This document shows, piece by piece, positions 10,735 to 21,570 of a stretch of 64,000 bases of DNA (its first letter is position 1; every line of letters starts with the position of its first letter). The translations under genes and the position numbers were made by a program. The DNA is from Entoloma clypeatum (Eukaryota > Basidiomycota > Agaricomycetes > Agaricales > Entolomataceae), in the NCBI GenBank assembly GCA_963565915.1, contig OY751491.1, forward strand, positions 3,596,001 to 3,660,000, in the 5' to 3' direction. A model generated the notes under the pieces. That model was given only the letters and a program-made list of their open reading frames with translations. It was not told where the DNA came from and did not search any database.

Positions 10735-11705
10735 TGACTGTTCTGGATGGTGTATTGAGTGAGTGTTTAATCAGGGTTCAAGACAGTGTCAAGACAAGGA
10801 GGCGTTGTGGGCTGTCTTGACAGCTGGCAAGACAGGCAAGATGATTCAAGGTTTTCCTGATGCAATATCACATTGAGGCACACATCGGACTGGCAATCGA
10901 ATCGAAGGAATACTTCTAAAATATGCTCCCCAATAAAGAAAATGTCAATAAAACACAATCACGGTGAGGCTATGCAGTGTACCGCTCATGCCAGTTTCCC
11001 TCATTTTCACCCTTGAAGGATCTTCTTGCTGAAGCGGAAACCTGGGAGTTGCTTTGACAGAGTCCGTCCAAAAAGCGATGAGCATTCAATAAACACATCA
11101 GCAAACCCTGATTTTCGGCGGTAGTAAATTGTAGCAAACACACCCAAACCTGTAGGGTCTTGTAGGGTCTTGTAGCGTTGTAGTGATCTGTAGAGGAGTA
11201 GCACTGTAGTGCTGTAGGGCCATAGTGTACAGTAGGATTGGAGCAAGGTAGTACAGTAGTTGTGTATTAATAGTAGGAACCTGTACAGTGGTCCACATTG
11301 CTATGTACTTCAAAGGCACTGTATGGTGCTGGGACTCGGGGCAGGATAGACAAAATACCACATTTCAACTAGGTAAAACACAAAACTAAACTAAGTTTTG
11401 AATAAAGGACAATCTGGAGATCTTGTAAGAGAACATCCTCCGTGCCACAAAATCCGCAACCGACACCGACAATGGCTGCGATCCGGGCGCTTGATTGTCC
11501 TGCATTCGCCAAAATGGTGGACATCGACGAATGCAGAGGCGGCCAAAAAATAAAATAATGTTTTAAGCGGGCGCGGACCTGCTGGATAGGCGCGGAGATG
11601 GGCATAAGTTGGGGGGGGGGGAGGAGAGCCATTGAGGCTGAAAAAAACAAGCAAGAAAGATTACATTGGATGGATCACAGAAATATAAAATTTTTGCCAG
11701 TATTA
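10735..11705. other. Gene-free stretch with a TGTAG-phased repeat element
   Basis: No coding region is supported. 11096-11240 starts with ATCAGCAAACCCTG and continues as a run of TGTAG words spaced roughly every 10 bp. The same start word followed by TGTAG or TGCAG runs recurs (minus strand about 24500-24732; plus strand about 32743-32880). The rest (to 11705) holds only a G-run and AT-rich sequence, the 3' side of the gene at 11706. Confidence 0.5.
11096..11240 (+). repeat. ATCAGCAAACCC-headed TGTAG repeat element, copy A
   Basis: The header ATCAGCAAACCCTG lies at about 11097-11110. After it come CTGTAGGGT, CTTGTAGGGT, CTTGTAGCGT, TGTAGTGAT and CTGTAGAGG, with about 10-bp spacing. The bodies of the three copies differ in sequence but keep this pattern. 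The 3' boundary is not defined. Confidence 0.5.
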
Positions 11706-12268
11706 CTATGTTCTAAACCTGTGAAAAGCGTTAGGAAATAAGTTTTTCAAGTTGATATGGTCAGTGCGCACTGGAATAAGCTGTCCTATCACAATGTTCG
11801 CGTCCTCCCGCCGCACAGGATACAAGGTCCTCACTACCTTAAGCCCCTGCTTGCTATGGTCCACAGATTGTGCGGCGCGCTTCAGGTTGTCGACGGTGTA
11901 CAAGTAGATTTCAGTCTTGTATGGGAAAAGGTGTGCTGCAAAGCTTGGCCAACCCGAGCCGTTGTAGCCTCTGATCTTCGTGTGTGTGGAGCGACAATTA
12001 TGGTTGGAACCGCTAAGAACGATGTAAGTTAGTCAATAATTTAGTATCAAGAGACTCACTGATTGACAAGATCACGGACGTTCGCCTCCTCCACGAACTC
12101 GTTGTACTTCCCAACAAACCACTGGAGCCGTCCCGGGACCAACGGGTGTTCTTGCTGTGCGACTTCCGAGCGGCGCCAGAAGTGAATGTTGCTAGAAGAA
12201 CTAAGTTGGAATTAGAGCAATTGAGGAAAAGATGATTAGGATACTTACTTGTGCTTGATTGAGGACAT
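11706..12268 (-). CDS. Spliced small hypothetical protein (152 aa)
   Basis: Three exons: 12268-12249, 12191-12060 and 12012-11706, joined by introns of 57 nt (GTAAGT...CTAG) and 47 nt (GTGAGT...TTAG). Both junctions keep the frame and give 152 residues ending in TAG at 11706-11708. The protein is basic, rich in H, R and N, with no membrane segment or signal peptide. It contains NHNCRSTHTKIRG and a histidine/tryptophan-containing middle. I do not recognise the family. The consistent splice signals make this one of the few host-like genes here. Five 19-bp repeats lie 43-137 bp upstream of the start codon and could be its promoter. Confidence 0.6.
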
Positions 12269-12310
12269 GGGAGGGCAGGCAGTGGAAGAAGAGTGAAGAG
12301 AGAGAGTTGT

Positions 12311-12405
12311 GCAAATGATTGTCAACGATGCAAACGGTTGTTGACGATGCAAACGATTGTCAACGACGCAAACGATTGTCAACAATGCAAATGATTGTCA
12401 ACGAA
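12311..12405. repeat. Five 19-bp tandem repeats upstream of the small spliced gene
   Basis: Consensus GCAAACGATTGTCAACGAT repeated five times head to tail with a few substitutions. The array sits 43-137 bp upstream of the ATG at 12268 (gene on the minus strand), inside its presumed promoter. A multi-copy regulator binding site is possible; a neutral minisatellite is the alternative. Confidence 0.75.
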
Positions 12406-13234
12406 GCTTAAAACAGCCCGCCCATACCCCCGCAAGGCTTGTTGGTGAGAATGGTGTAATAATGGTGCGTGCGTGCTCTAGCGAGTCTTGACCGTTGACA
12501 ATGTTTCTGCTTTCTCGGCAGAAAATGGATCGCATTCAGCCGCAACATTGACTCATATTTCTTCTTCTTTGCGAGTCTTTTGCAGCGCCCTGCTACGCCT
12601 GGCGTCGATCATGTCCCAGATTAATCTTCTTCAATGCATTCCTTCCCTTGGGGCCACATTTGAGAAGGACTCCAGCAAGAATTGGGTTTGAAGACGATAG
12701 GGTAGTAATGGTTTAAACGGAGAGGAGGACAAGTTCGGATAGGCGAGATAAGCAACGTAGGCGGTGATAGCTGGAGGGCTAAAATAGAGTTCTTGGCCAA
12801 GCTTTGTATAGTAGGAACGAGAGTGAACAGTTCCAACTATAGAGGTGCTGTCCAGATCCAACAACAGCGGCACAAGTGTGTCAAGGAATGCATCTTGGAT
12901 TCCAAGGACGCGATGCACAATCCTGAGGACACGAATAATCGTTTGACCGTAACCAGGTTCCTGATCCTCAAACCCTTCGCGGACCCTTTCTCAAAGTTCT
13001 TTACACCCTCCATGACATATGAGAGAATAGTGTCTTGAAGAGAGGGATTTGTGAGGTGGAAGGGATAAGCATGTCCACCTTAAATTGTGTCCCGTCAGTA
13101 GCAATTAGCGACTCCAGATCAGGGCTTGCAAGAGTCCGTTCGATGTTAGGGTTAAACACTAAACACAAGCCATTTATCTGCCGTCGATCTGAAGGATTTG
13201 CGGAGTCCTGGCTGAAGATATTGGCGGAGATATC
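12406..13234 (-). other. Possible decayed coding sequence, unrecognised
   Basis: On the minus strand, 12918-12631 gives 95 open codons, and the stretch 13230-13020 is also open in another phase, with protein-like composition. Stops and frame changes separate them, and Copia-A copy 3 inserted at 13235 splits the upstream part (target ATATC). I could not join them through convincing splice sites nor recognise the family. It may be a pseudogene. Confidence 0.3.
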
Positions 13235-13543
13235 TGTTGAAGTTCCACCTGGGCGCTAGCCACAGGTGTACTGAGCAACATAGCTACAGTGGAAGTACTC
13301 TACGATACCGCTATGGTCACTTACATGGTTTGGAGGGGTAAGGCTGGTGAGAGCGGTTGAGGCTGGTAAGAGCGATGGAGCTGGTTAAGAGTCAAGAGAC
13401 AACTTGTTGGTATTGACAGCTTCCTGGTCTTATATACCGTACTACTGTTTGTACCAACCAAACAAGTATGTAATGAAGATATGTAAAGGTCACGTGATGT
13501 AATCTAATCTAATCTAATCTACATGATGGGAAAAGTTTCAACA
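13235..13543 (-). repeat. 3' LTR of Copia-A copy 3
   Basis: 309 bp, TGTTGAA/TTCAACA ends. Confidence 0.95.
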
Positions 13544-13619
13544 CCCCCCCATATTTAGTACATACTTCTAAATACATCTTACTTTTTCCCACATATATAT
13601 ATAGGTACTTTTGTTTCGC

Positions 13620-14738
13620 CTAGTTCTTTATCAATCCGAAGTACGGGATAAACTTGGAAAAGAGGATTTTCCCCAGATTCTTAGTTAAAAGATCTGCAGG
13701 GTTGTTCACTCCTTCAATGAATTCGACCGTAATTATTCCTTCGGAGACTTTTTCTCTGACGAAGTGGAATCGCACGTCAATGTGCTTGGATCGTTTCTCG
13801 GTTACAGGGTTGGATGCGATAAAGACGGAGCCGTTGTTGTCTCCGTAGATCGGTACTGATCCGATCTGCATTCCAAGTTCGGCAAGCATGCTTCTCAGCC
13901 ATGTTGCTGTGCGACTGCAATCTGATAACGCCATATACTCTGCTTCTGTGGAAGAGAGGGCGATGGTCTTTTGCGCCGATGATACCCATGTTACTGCTCC
14001 AGACGCCAGTGATATGAAGAAGCCAGTGGTAGACCTCCTCGTGTTTTCATCTGACGCCCAGTCGGAGTCTGTGAATGCGTAGATTCCTTTCCCTGAGTCG
14101 CCATCATACATGATTACGTAATTTTTTGTCGCCTTTAGATACCTGCAAATATCCCTAGCCACTTCTAAATGGCGTTTGGTGGGATTTGCGGAAAACTGCG
14201 ACATTTTAATCACGGCAAAACAGATGTCTGGCCTCGTTCCAATCATCAGATATAGAAGTGATCCGATGACGGATTGGTACTTTGATCGAAGTTCTGCATT
14301 GGGTTCATCTTCGGACATCATGGGTTTGTAGCCCGTAGGAAGTGGGGTATGGGTGGCGTTAGATTCGCTCATCCCCATTCGTTGTATTTTCTCAAGGTAA
14401 GGTACTTGATCAATGAAGATACGTTTCCCACGTTGCCTTATTTGGATAGAGAGAAATTCTTTCGGTTCCCCATCAGGCACAAGGTGCCCTAGGTCCCTAC
14501 ATTCCCATGTGGTCATGAAGGCCTTTTTCTTCTCTAGCGTGTATTCTCGGTTTGTGCCGAGAAAAGCAGAGTCGTCGACATAGATGACGGCGATTACAAT
14601 TTCCCCGTTGGTACTTTTGTGAATGAACACTCCCGCATCGGAGTGAAGCCGGACAAAGCCGAGCTTTTTCATGGAGGAATCAAGTTCTCTCCACCAGGCT
14701 AATGCGGCCTGCTTAAGTCCATATAGGGCTTTGTATAG
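13620..14738 (-). pseudogene. Copia-A copy 3 RT C-terminal half and RNase H
   Basis: The frame reads on from the TGA at 14739-14741. It carries YVDD (VIYVDDSAFLG), the thumb/connection and a complete RNase H to the natural stop at 13620-13622. Unlike copy 2, the RNase H has no nonsense codon. Two residues before RMGMSES are lost relative to copy 2 (KIQRMG versus KILARMG), an in-frame indel. Confidence 0.87.
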
Positions 14739-16311
14739 TCAGTACACGAGGTGTTCTTTCCCTTTTACTATGTAGCCCTCAGGCTGTTGCATGTAGATTA
14801 TCTCAAGGAGCGTTCCATAGAGGAAGGCTGATGAGACGTCCAAGAGTGTCATGAACCACCCTTCAAGGGCTGTCAATGCCAGTATTAGTCGGACGGTTTC
14901 ATATCTCACGACTGGTGAGAAGATCTGATCAAAGTCGATCCCTTCTACCTGTGAAAAGCCTTTTGCGACGAGGCGTGCTTTCAGGCGCCCGTCGGACTTT
15001 TCGTTGTAAACCCATTTGTTCCTTAGAGCTTTCCTTCCTGCAGGCAGGGGTACTAGCTCCGTGATCACCCCGCGGCGTTTGAGCATGTCTAGCTCTTTAC
15101 GTTCAGCCGCATACCAGTCTTCTTTATTTGGAAGAGGGTATATGTCTTTATGGGACATTTCAACGATGCCAACTTGGGCTGATATCGCCTCCATCAGGAG
15201 GTCATTCATCCATGCCGTTTGACCGCCCAATCTCCGTCTTCGATCTAATTTTTCAAGATCAGACGCTGGAGTGTCTTCCCCATAGATGCTTCCTGGCATC
15301 TTCCGAACTCGTCGTTCCCTGATCGGTCGATCTGGTACTTGCTCGGGTTCCGGAGTGGGTACTCGCGGTTCGTCATCAGGCTCACTGGCAGGCATTTCGT
15401 TGTCTGATTCAGGTTGATCCTGTTCAATGGGAACTGGGTCATGAGGTGTTTCATTGTGACTATCGTCGTCATTGCTGCCGGGGATGAGATCCTCAAACTC
15501 ATCAGCTGGCTCTGGGTTTTCCATTTCTGGATGGTTTTCTGGCAAAGGGTCGATGTGGCATCTAGGGTACTTGCTTTCATCAAAGATAGCTTTTCCACCC
15601 ATGAAAATCATATTGGTCTCAGGATCCATGAAGCGGTATCCTTTGACCCCTGGTTTCGATCCGAGATAAATCATCAATCGGGACCTTGACTCCAGGGAGT
15701 TCCTACGTTTCTCCTTTGGGATATATACATATGCCTGGCATCCGAAGACTCTGACACTTGACATGTCGGGGATCTCATTAGTCACCCTGAAGTAAGGGGT
15801 TTTCCATTCAAGACGCTGCATGGGGGTTCTGTTGTAGAGGAACGCTGCATGTTCCAAACAGAATTCCCACCACATAGGTGGTAGACACGCGTCGAAGCGC
15901 AGGGCCTGAGATTTTTCCCATAGAGTTCGATTGATCCTTTCTGCTCTACCATTCTGCTGATGCTGATATGGGAGTGTGATGTCGATCAGAATTCCATGAT
16001 CGGCAAGTACATCCTTGTATTCGTCGAACTCTCCACCTCCATCAACTCGCCACTTTTTAGGGGTAGCAGCGAACTGATTCTGGATCATCGCAAGAAATTG
16101 TCTTAGTGCCGTGATGGCATCAGACTTCTTTCTAAGCAAGACGACCCAGACGTGGGATGAGAAGTCGTCCAAAAACGTAAGGAAATATTTGTATTTGTGG
16201 TAAGATGCCGTGGATATCTGTTTGAGATCAGAATGGATAAGATCGAAGGTTTTGGTTGCTCTTGTCATCAAAGGGGGTGATGGTGTCAAGAGCAGAGCGA
16301 GAGGTAGACAT
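14739..16311 (-). pseudogene. Copia-A copy 3 gag start fused to integrase and N-terminal RT
   Basis: The gag ATG at 16311 is kept, but after about 15 codons the sequence jumps into the integrase (MTRATKTFDLIHSDL). The junction carries TTTGATGACAAG, with TCGATG-like homology at both parental sites. The integrase core retains all three acidic motifs but its zinc finger is gone. RT fingers and the first catalytic Asp follow, up to TGA 14739-14741 (TGA-CTA, shared with copy 2). From the gag ATG itself the fusion is out of frame with pol. Confidence 0.85.
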
Positions 16312-16674
16312 TTTTAATGAATCTAAAAGGAGTTTTCCCAATCAGTGATGTGTTATGAATATGATTCAAGAAAACAATTAAATGATTCCTTATGACATAT
16401 TCCCTTTAGGAATAGCGGTCACGGGAAAACCCTTTATATGTCAGAAACATATAAGGTGCGATCAACGTTTCCACATGGAGTGTACTAGGTCAATCCCCTT
16501 AGGGACGTCTCATGACAGGTACTTGTCGTAATGACGTTCCCAGGTTCATTTGTGAAGAAGTAAGACTCAGAACCTAGATCTTTCGATCGGTTCTTTGCCA
16601 ACCAGGGTAGAGTGGGCAGGTACTCGCTGTTGCCAGCGTTTCCCAAGTCCCTCTGCTATCCGGGGCCCATAACC

Positions 16675-16983
16675 TGTTGAAGTTCCACCTGGGCGCTAGC
16701 CACAGGTGTACTGAGCAACATAGCTACAGTGGAAGTACTCTACGATACCGCTATGGTCACTTACATGGTTTGGAGGGGTAAGGCTGGTGAGAGCGGTTGA
16801 GGCTGGTGAGAGTGATGGAGCTGGTTAAGAGTCAAGAGACAACTTGTTGGTATTGACAGTTTCCTGGTCTTATATACCGTACTACTGTTTGTACCAACAA
16901 AACAAGTATGTAATGAAGATATGTAAAGGTCATGTGATGTAATCTAATCTAATCTAATCTACGTGATGGGAAAAGTTTCAACA
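16675..16983 (-). repeat. 5' LTR of Copia-A copy 3
   Basis: 309 bp, with ATATC duplicated outside. It has CATGTG where the other LTRs have CACGTG. Confidence 0.95.
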
Positions 16984-16988
16984 ATATC

Positions 16989-17441
16989 AGCAAGCAATGG
17001 GATCTGTGCCAAAGTAGGTATGCTGTTGAGCAAAATGCTTGATGGGGGCAGAATTCTGCATTATCGTTAGTTCATGGGCAGAAATCTCAAGACTCTATTC
17101 TATGCGGCGTACCTTTGGGATGATGTGCTCAACATGAAGTCCAGAGACATCGTCCAGAGAGATCCGTGTGGTGGAGGCTGCGTCAATGGACCTGCAAGAG
17201 CATTGGCGTGTCAGAAACGAGTGGAATTAGATTTTATACCAGACACGTGGCTTTAGTGGGATGTGACAGTTTTGTCGTGGATGAGATCATCGCCTGAGTG
17301 AGCAAGACAGAGAGTCAGACGACAAACATGAGAGTAGTCGAGTGAGTGGTCATTGTCACTGTGATAGAAGTGCTAGTGGCTGTGTACACATTATTGTTCA
17401 TGACACTGCTCATGACGAAGAGAATTGATCTGTATAACTAA
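16989..17441. other. Gene-free spacer
   Basis: I see no supported gene, RNA or repeat. The first part is the other half of the possible pseudogene split by Copia-A copy 3. The rest is the 3' flank of the Plavaka gene. Confidence 0.45.
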
Positions 17442-20400
17442 CTAAGCATCTAAAGCATAAAACATTTCCTTGTCAAAATACTTGTTAAGCCAAAACTCTG
17501 TGCTATACATAAGACTATTTGTTTTTGTTAGATGCCGGTCAGCGCTATCACCAAAATGAGGAATAAGGTCTGCTAGCGCCCTCACTTGTTGCAGAGGTAT
17601 AATGCCACCAATTGGGGTCTTATCCGTCCGTAAAGCACACTTCAGAAGATACATAGATGTTGCTGACTCTGGATAGCACCCCCTCGCCGTTCGTGAGCCT
17701 GATAACGCAGGATTGAGCTGTGGTGTAATATCCAATTGATGCATATACGCCAAGAAACGATCTGAAATCCCAAGGTCGGGTTCGCGAGGGACAATTCTGA
17801 AAATAAGCCGGATAATTCCAACTTGATGCCCTGTGTTGCTTGCGTGAGTATCAAAGAGAAATCAAAAACATTATTCTCGCACCTGTCATCCCACAGAATG
17901 GCCATTGATTTTCTGGGTCAGTTTCAAAGATAACTGCATCAAAATGACCCAACGGCCAATCAACCGATGGTGGGGATGCATTGATGGTCTGAGGTGGGCG
18001 TAGTTCATGCGGTTCATGGTACGTTCTTGTTTGAAGTCTAAAATTGGACCATACTTCGAGCGAGTGTGACAACAATCGAAGATCCACCTGGACATTGGCA
18101 CGCCGTCCCCCGGGGTTGAAAACTTCAGCTCCTGCTTTACTCTCAATGATGTATTCATGTATCGCTGCATGTAAGTCAGGAATTCCAAATTCTGCTGATA
18201 TTGTGTCGACTGTGGAGCGCCTGGAACTGGGATCCCGGTTGAGGTGAAATGCAGTTTGTTGGGCGGCGAAGGTGCGAAACGGAATCCGTGCATTGGGTTT
18301 CAACCGATGCTGTAATAACGAAGCTTCTTTGAAATAGTCGGGGATGTTACGAGCCATTCCTGCCAAACGCGAGACAGAATTGATGGACTTGTGAAGAGGT
18401 TCCCCATCAAGGTTGCTAGCATCATTGTAATCAGCATCTGTTGTGAGGTGAGACAAATCGAGTTTGGCTCCACGGAGAGCTGTGGCAAGATCAAAGCGGC
18501 AGCATTTATCCTGTCGGCGAAGGAACCAGCATATTTGAGCTTCGTATTCTTGATTGTTCGTCGTGCATGCAGGATCTTTCACTTCGGTTATGTGAGCGCG
18601 CTCAGTGACGTCTGCAGACCACTGAATCGCAACACCATTTTCGGTGATGCTAGGGACCACGCTTTGCATGAATTCGAGCTTTGGGATGTACCAATTATCG
18701 ATGATTTTCCTTTTCTTTCCAAGGCGACCACTGGCCTTGATGATTGACTCCTTGCGATCATGGAATGTGGAAAGAACCGCCTTGATCTGCGCACAAGTTG
18801 CATTGTCGATCGCAGGGGCTTGGGCCAAATAGCAGAAATCCATCAATGAGCGGAGAGCAATAAGGACGTCCTTTGGAACAGTGCCAGCAACCAATCCAAT
18901 GATGTAGCGCTGGAGATCACGATGTTCCCGGCCAGTGACTTGCTTGAGTTGTGAGATACCGCCAGAAAAATGGCGGAAACCGGTGTGTGGATGGAGAATA
19001 GCAAAACGGAAGTCAATTTCCGCGGCACCGGCAATGTTAATGCACCACTTAACATCATGATCCCAGAATCCTTTGTGCCAATGGTGAAGGGGTTCCGGAG
19101 TTAAGAATGTAGAAGGATCGGCAAGTGCCCAGTTGCACCAAAATGGTTCATGAACACCACTCAAGCGGACTTCTCCAGCTGCTGCGATGTATTCCTTCAA
19201 ATTCTCCCATGGGTGGAATTTCTTGGCGAGTTGTGGAAGCTGATTGAGAGTTATGGAAGCAGTACATGGTTCATGTCGAAAAGGATCGCCGAATTCTTTG
19301 TATGACGCCATTGTAACTGATGATGTTTTTCCTGCAACGCCGGAGAGTAGGGCAGATTCAGGGGTATCGACAATATAGGATGTGAGCGGGGTAAAACAGT
19401 AGCGTCAATTCCCAAAAGGATCGTTCATCATAATCCCAATCTTCGCGGCGTCCTTAAGAGGCTTCAAAATAAGATCAAGGCATTCGTGTGTTAGCCGTGA
19501 TTTGAGGATGCCCTTCAGTGGTTTGTTGGCTACTATGAAATTGGGGATGGGAAGTAAAGCGAGCAAAAGAAACGCATGGTTTGAGGCCTTCATGCGGAAA
19601 TCCTATCCAAGTTCGCAAGGCTAATCAATAACGGGTGTGCTTGGCAATGGCCGGTCATTACGGACATTTGCGTTTTGTCCGATGAAAGGATCATGCCTAA
19701 TAATGTTGCACCAGCAGGAAGGCTGCTCTAATTAACCATGTTTAGAAAAGAAAAAAGGAACTAGAATGTATTCGGGGACTCACTTGCATGTCCCATGCTG
19801 TATTGCCCGAAAGCCATTCAGTGTAAACACGCATCGTCCGCTCAGCCGCTGTGAAAAGCCGGAATGGTGTAAACTTGAAGTGATCCTGTGCCAGCAGATT
19901 CTCAAGAAGTGACTGGAGACATTCAAGGGGGTTCCGGTAGTATAGTCAAACAACATGCTTGGTGGGATATTTTGTGTTCGAAATTTGAGATTTCCATTCC
20001 GGGCCAGACGGAAGCAGCTCAGCAAGGCCATGTAAAGCCTTAGCTGTGTTGAATGAAAGAGAGAGGCGTTGAATCTGAAAGTCGCCGTTAGTTTGCTCCG
20101 TGTAACTAGTAATGCAAGGTACACACCAGCGTGAGTTTGAGGAATTCATTGATCGTAGACATGCTGAGATTAGAACAAAGTAGAAATGAAGCTAGCTCCC
20201 ATTCCTCTCGTGAAGCGAAAGGATAGTATGGAAGATCTTTTCGAAGATGGGCGTATCTGTCAGAATTGAAGTTGTCCATAAAAGTTTCGCCAGGTCCATA
20301 TGCCCTTGGAGGCTCTGGATGTTTGTCAACAATATAGGATGTTTGATACTTGTTATTTACTAGTAGGGGTGCTTCAAGATTCGCCTTTGGGTCCAGGTCC

Positions 20401-20681
20401 ATACTGTGGATATCATGGCATTCTGGAGCATCATCAGATTCGATATCGACAGGGAATGGTTCCGGGGATGGAGAGAACCAATATGCGCTGTCTGCGTCAA
20501 CAGTCGGATGCTGAGTATTCTGTGGATTTGAGCAAAGTCGTACTTTGCGTACTTTTTTTGTTGGTTTTGCATAACGACCTCGGCAGGATGAGTATAGCTG
20601 ATTTAAATGCTGAAGCACCCCCCATTTAGTCTTGAATGTCTTGGAACATTGAGGACAGCAAAATGCGCCAGCCTTTGGCAT
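17442..20681 (-). pseudogene. Plavaka-family DNA transposase gene, decayed
   Basis: The product would be about 1000 residues. The N-terminus (20681-20127) has a C2H2 zinc finger (CPQCSKTFKTKWGVLQHL) and the PYYPFASREEWELASFL block typical of Plavaka proteins. The central region (19311-17883) has PFWCNWALADPS, LTPEPLHHWHKGFWDHDVKWC and TGREHRDLQRYI. The C-terminus (17830-17442) has LTKTNSLMYSTEFWLNKYF. Introns that keep frame are 20126-20075, 19783-19723 and 17882-17831. Lesions: TGA at 19946-19948 (Arg expected), a frameshift near 19590 before MKASNHAF, and an in-frame TGA near 19405 before RYCFTPL. Plavaka elements are CACTA-like transposons known from Agaricomycetes. I could not define terminal inverted repeats. 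Family assignment is from recall of conserved motifs. Confidence 0.82.
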
Positions 20682-20847
20682 GACACCCGAGTTTGTGGGT
20701 AATCTGAATCCTGACGGTATAGCCTAACACAAACAAATGCAACACACCTTCTTGAACGCATCCGCCATTCTCTCAGTAAGCTCAAATTTTTTTTTTCCCG
20801 ATTTCTTGATAGGAGCTCACTGTCATTCGATATCTAGATCTGTACAT

Positions 20848-21183
20848 ATGCCTTGTCAAAAGTGCCCAAGTCAACATTCCACGCTTGGATTCAGCACTTT
20901 ATCTGCTAATCAGCAAGTCCGGGTGCGTTCTTTTTTTCTTTTCAGTAGACTTACGACTATTATATTTTATCAGGATATATGTTCTCAAACGGATGCCGAG
21001 CATCTACTACAAGAAGCCTATTCTCATCAGAAACAGTCCCGGAAATATACTCAACATGCCCAATCTACCTTATTCGACATATTACAAGGAATCATCGAAA
21101 ACTTGCAACATGAAGCGGCAATTCAGGCATTGCTCGAAGCGGTATCTCCTTCAAGGCCGAGGCTTTCCTGTGACTATTTGTAG
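20848..21183 (+). CDS. Possible small spliced protein (94 aa), unknown
   Basis: Exons 20848-20922 and 20974-21183 are joined across a 51-nt intron (GTGCGT...ATCAG) and give 94 residues in frame. It starts MPCQKCPSQH, then is glutamine-rich and probably helical. It lies divergent from the Plavaka gene and upstream of the DUF6532-like gene. The start codon and the last intron are uncertain, and it might be an upstream part of the neighbouring transposon region. I do not recognise it. Confidence 0.35.
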   Translation: MPCQKCPSQHSTLGFSTLSANQQVRVRSFFLFSRLTTIIFYQDICSQTDAEHLLQEAYSHQKQSRKYTQHAQSTLFDILQGIIENLQHEAAIQALLEAVSPSRPRLSCDYL

Positions 21184-21570
21184 CGGAGAACACCATATTC
21201 TATTTGACAGAGGTGTGTCTTTTATCTTCTCCCTTACTACCCAGCCATCTGACTCCAATTCAACCAGAGGCGAAATCTGTATATATTCCGGGGCGTGGTT
21301 CTCTGAAGCTTACTCTGGATTGAAGGTTATGGTGTATATATGCTGGGTGCCACAAAATTAACAAGGCAGTATTCCTTTTCTCTTTCTTTCCCACTTGTGA
21401 ATGTCCCCTAGAATTGATTGGGTATTTATACCTTGACCCAAGCTTTATTTTTCCGAGCTCCGCTTTTTTGCCCATTCAGGATCGATTATATTGCGCGGTG
21501 AACCCTTTGGGGGATGGAATATTGGTTCGAAAATCGGTTAAATAGCTCAATAGCTGGGATGCCCTTTCAC

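Larger units (their letters stand above)
13235..16983 (-). mobile_element. Copia-A copy 3: Ty1/copia element with gag/protease deletion
   Basis: It has 309-bp LTRs (13235-13543 and 16675-16983), a perfect ATATC duplication (13230-13234 and 16984-16988), a PBS at 16663-16674 and a polypurine tract at 13544-13550. At 3749 bp, about 2 kb shorter than copy 2, one deletion runs from codon about 15 of gag into the integrase N-terminus. The LTRs differ at about six sites, the most of the three paired copies, so this looks like the oldest of them. Confidence 0.95.
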
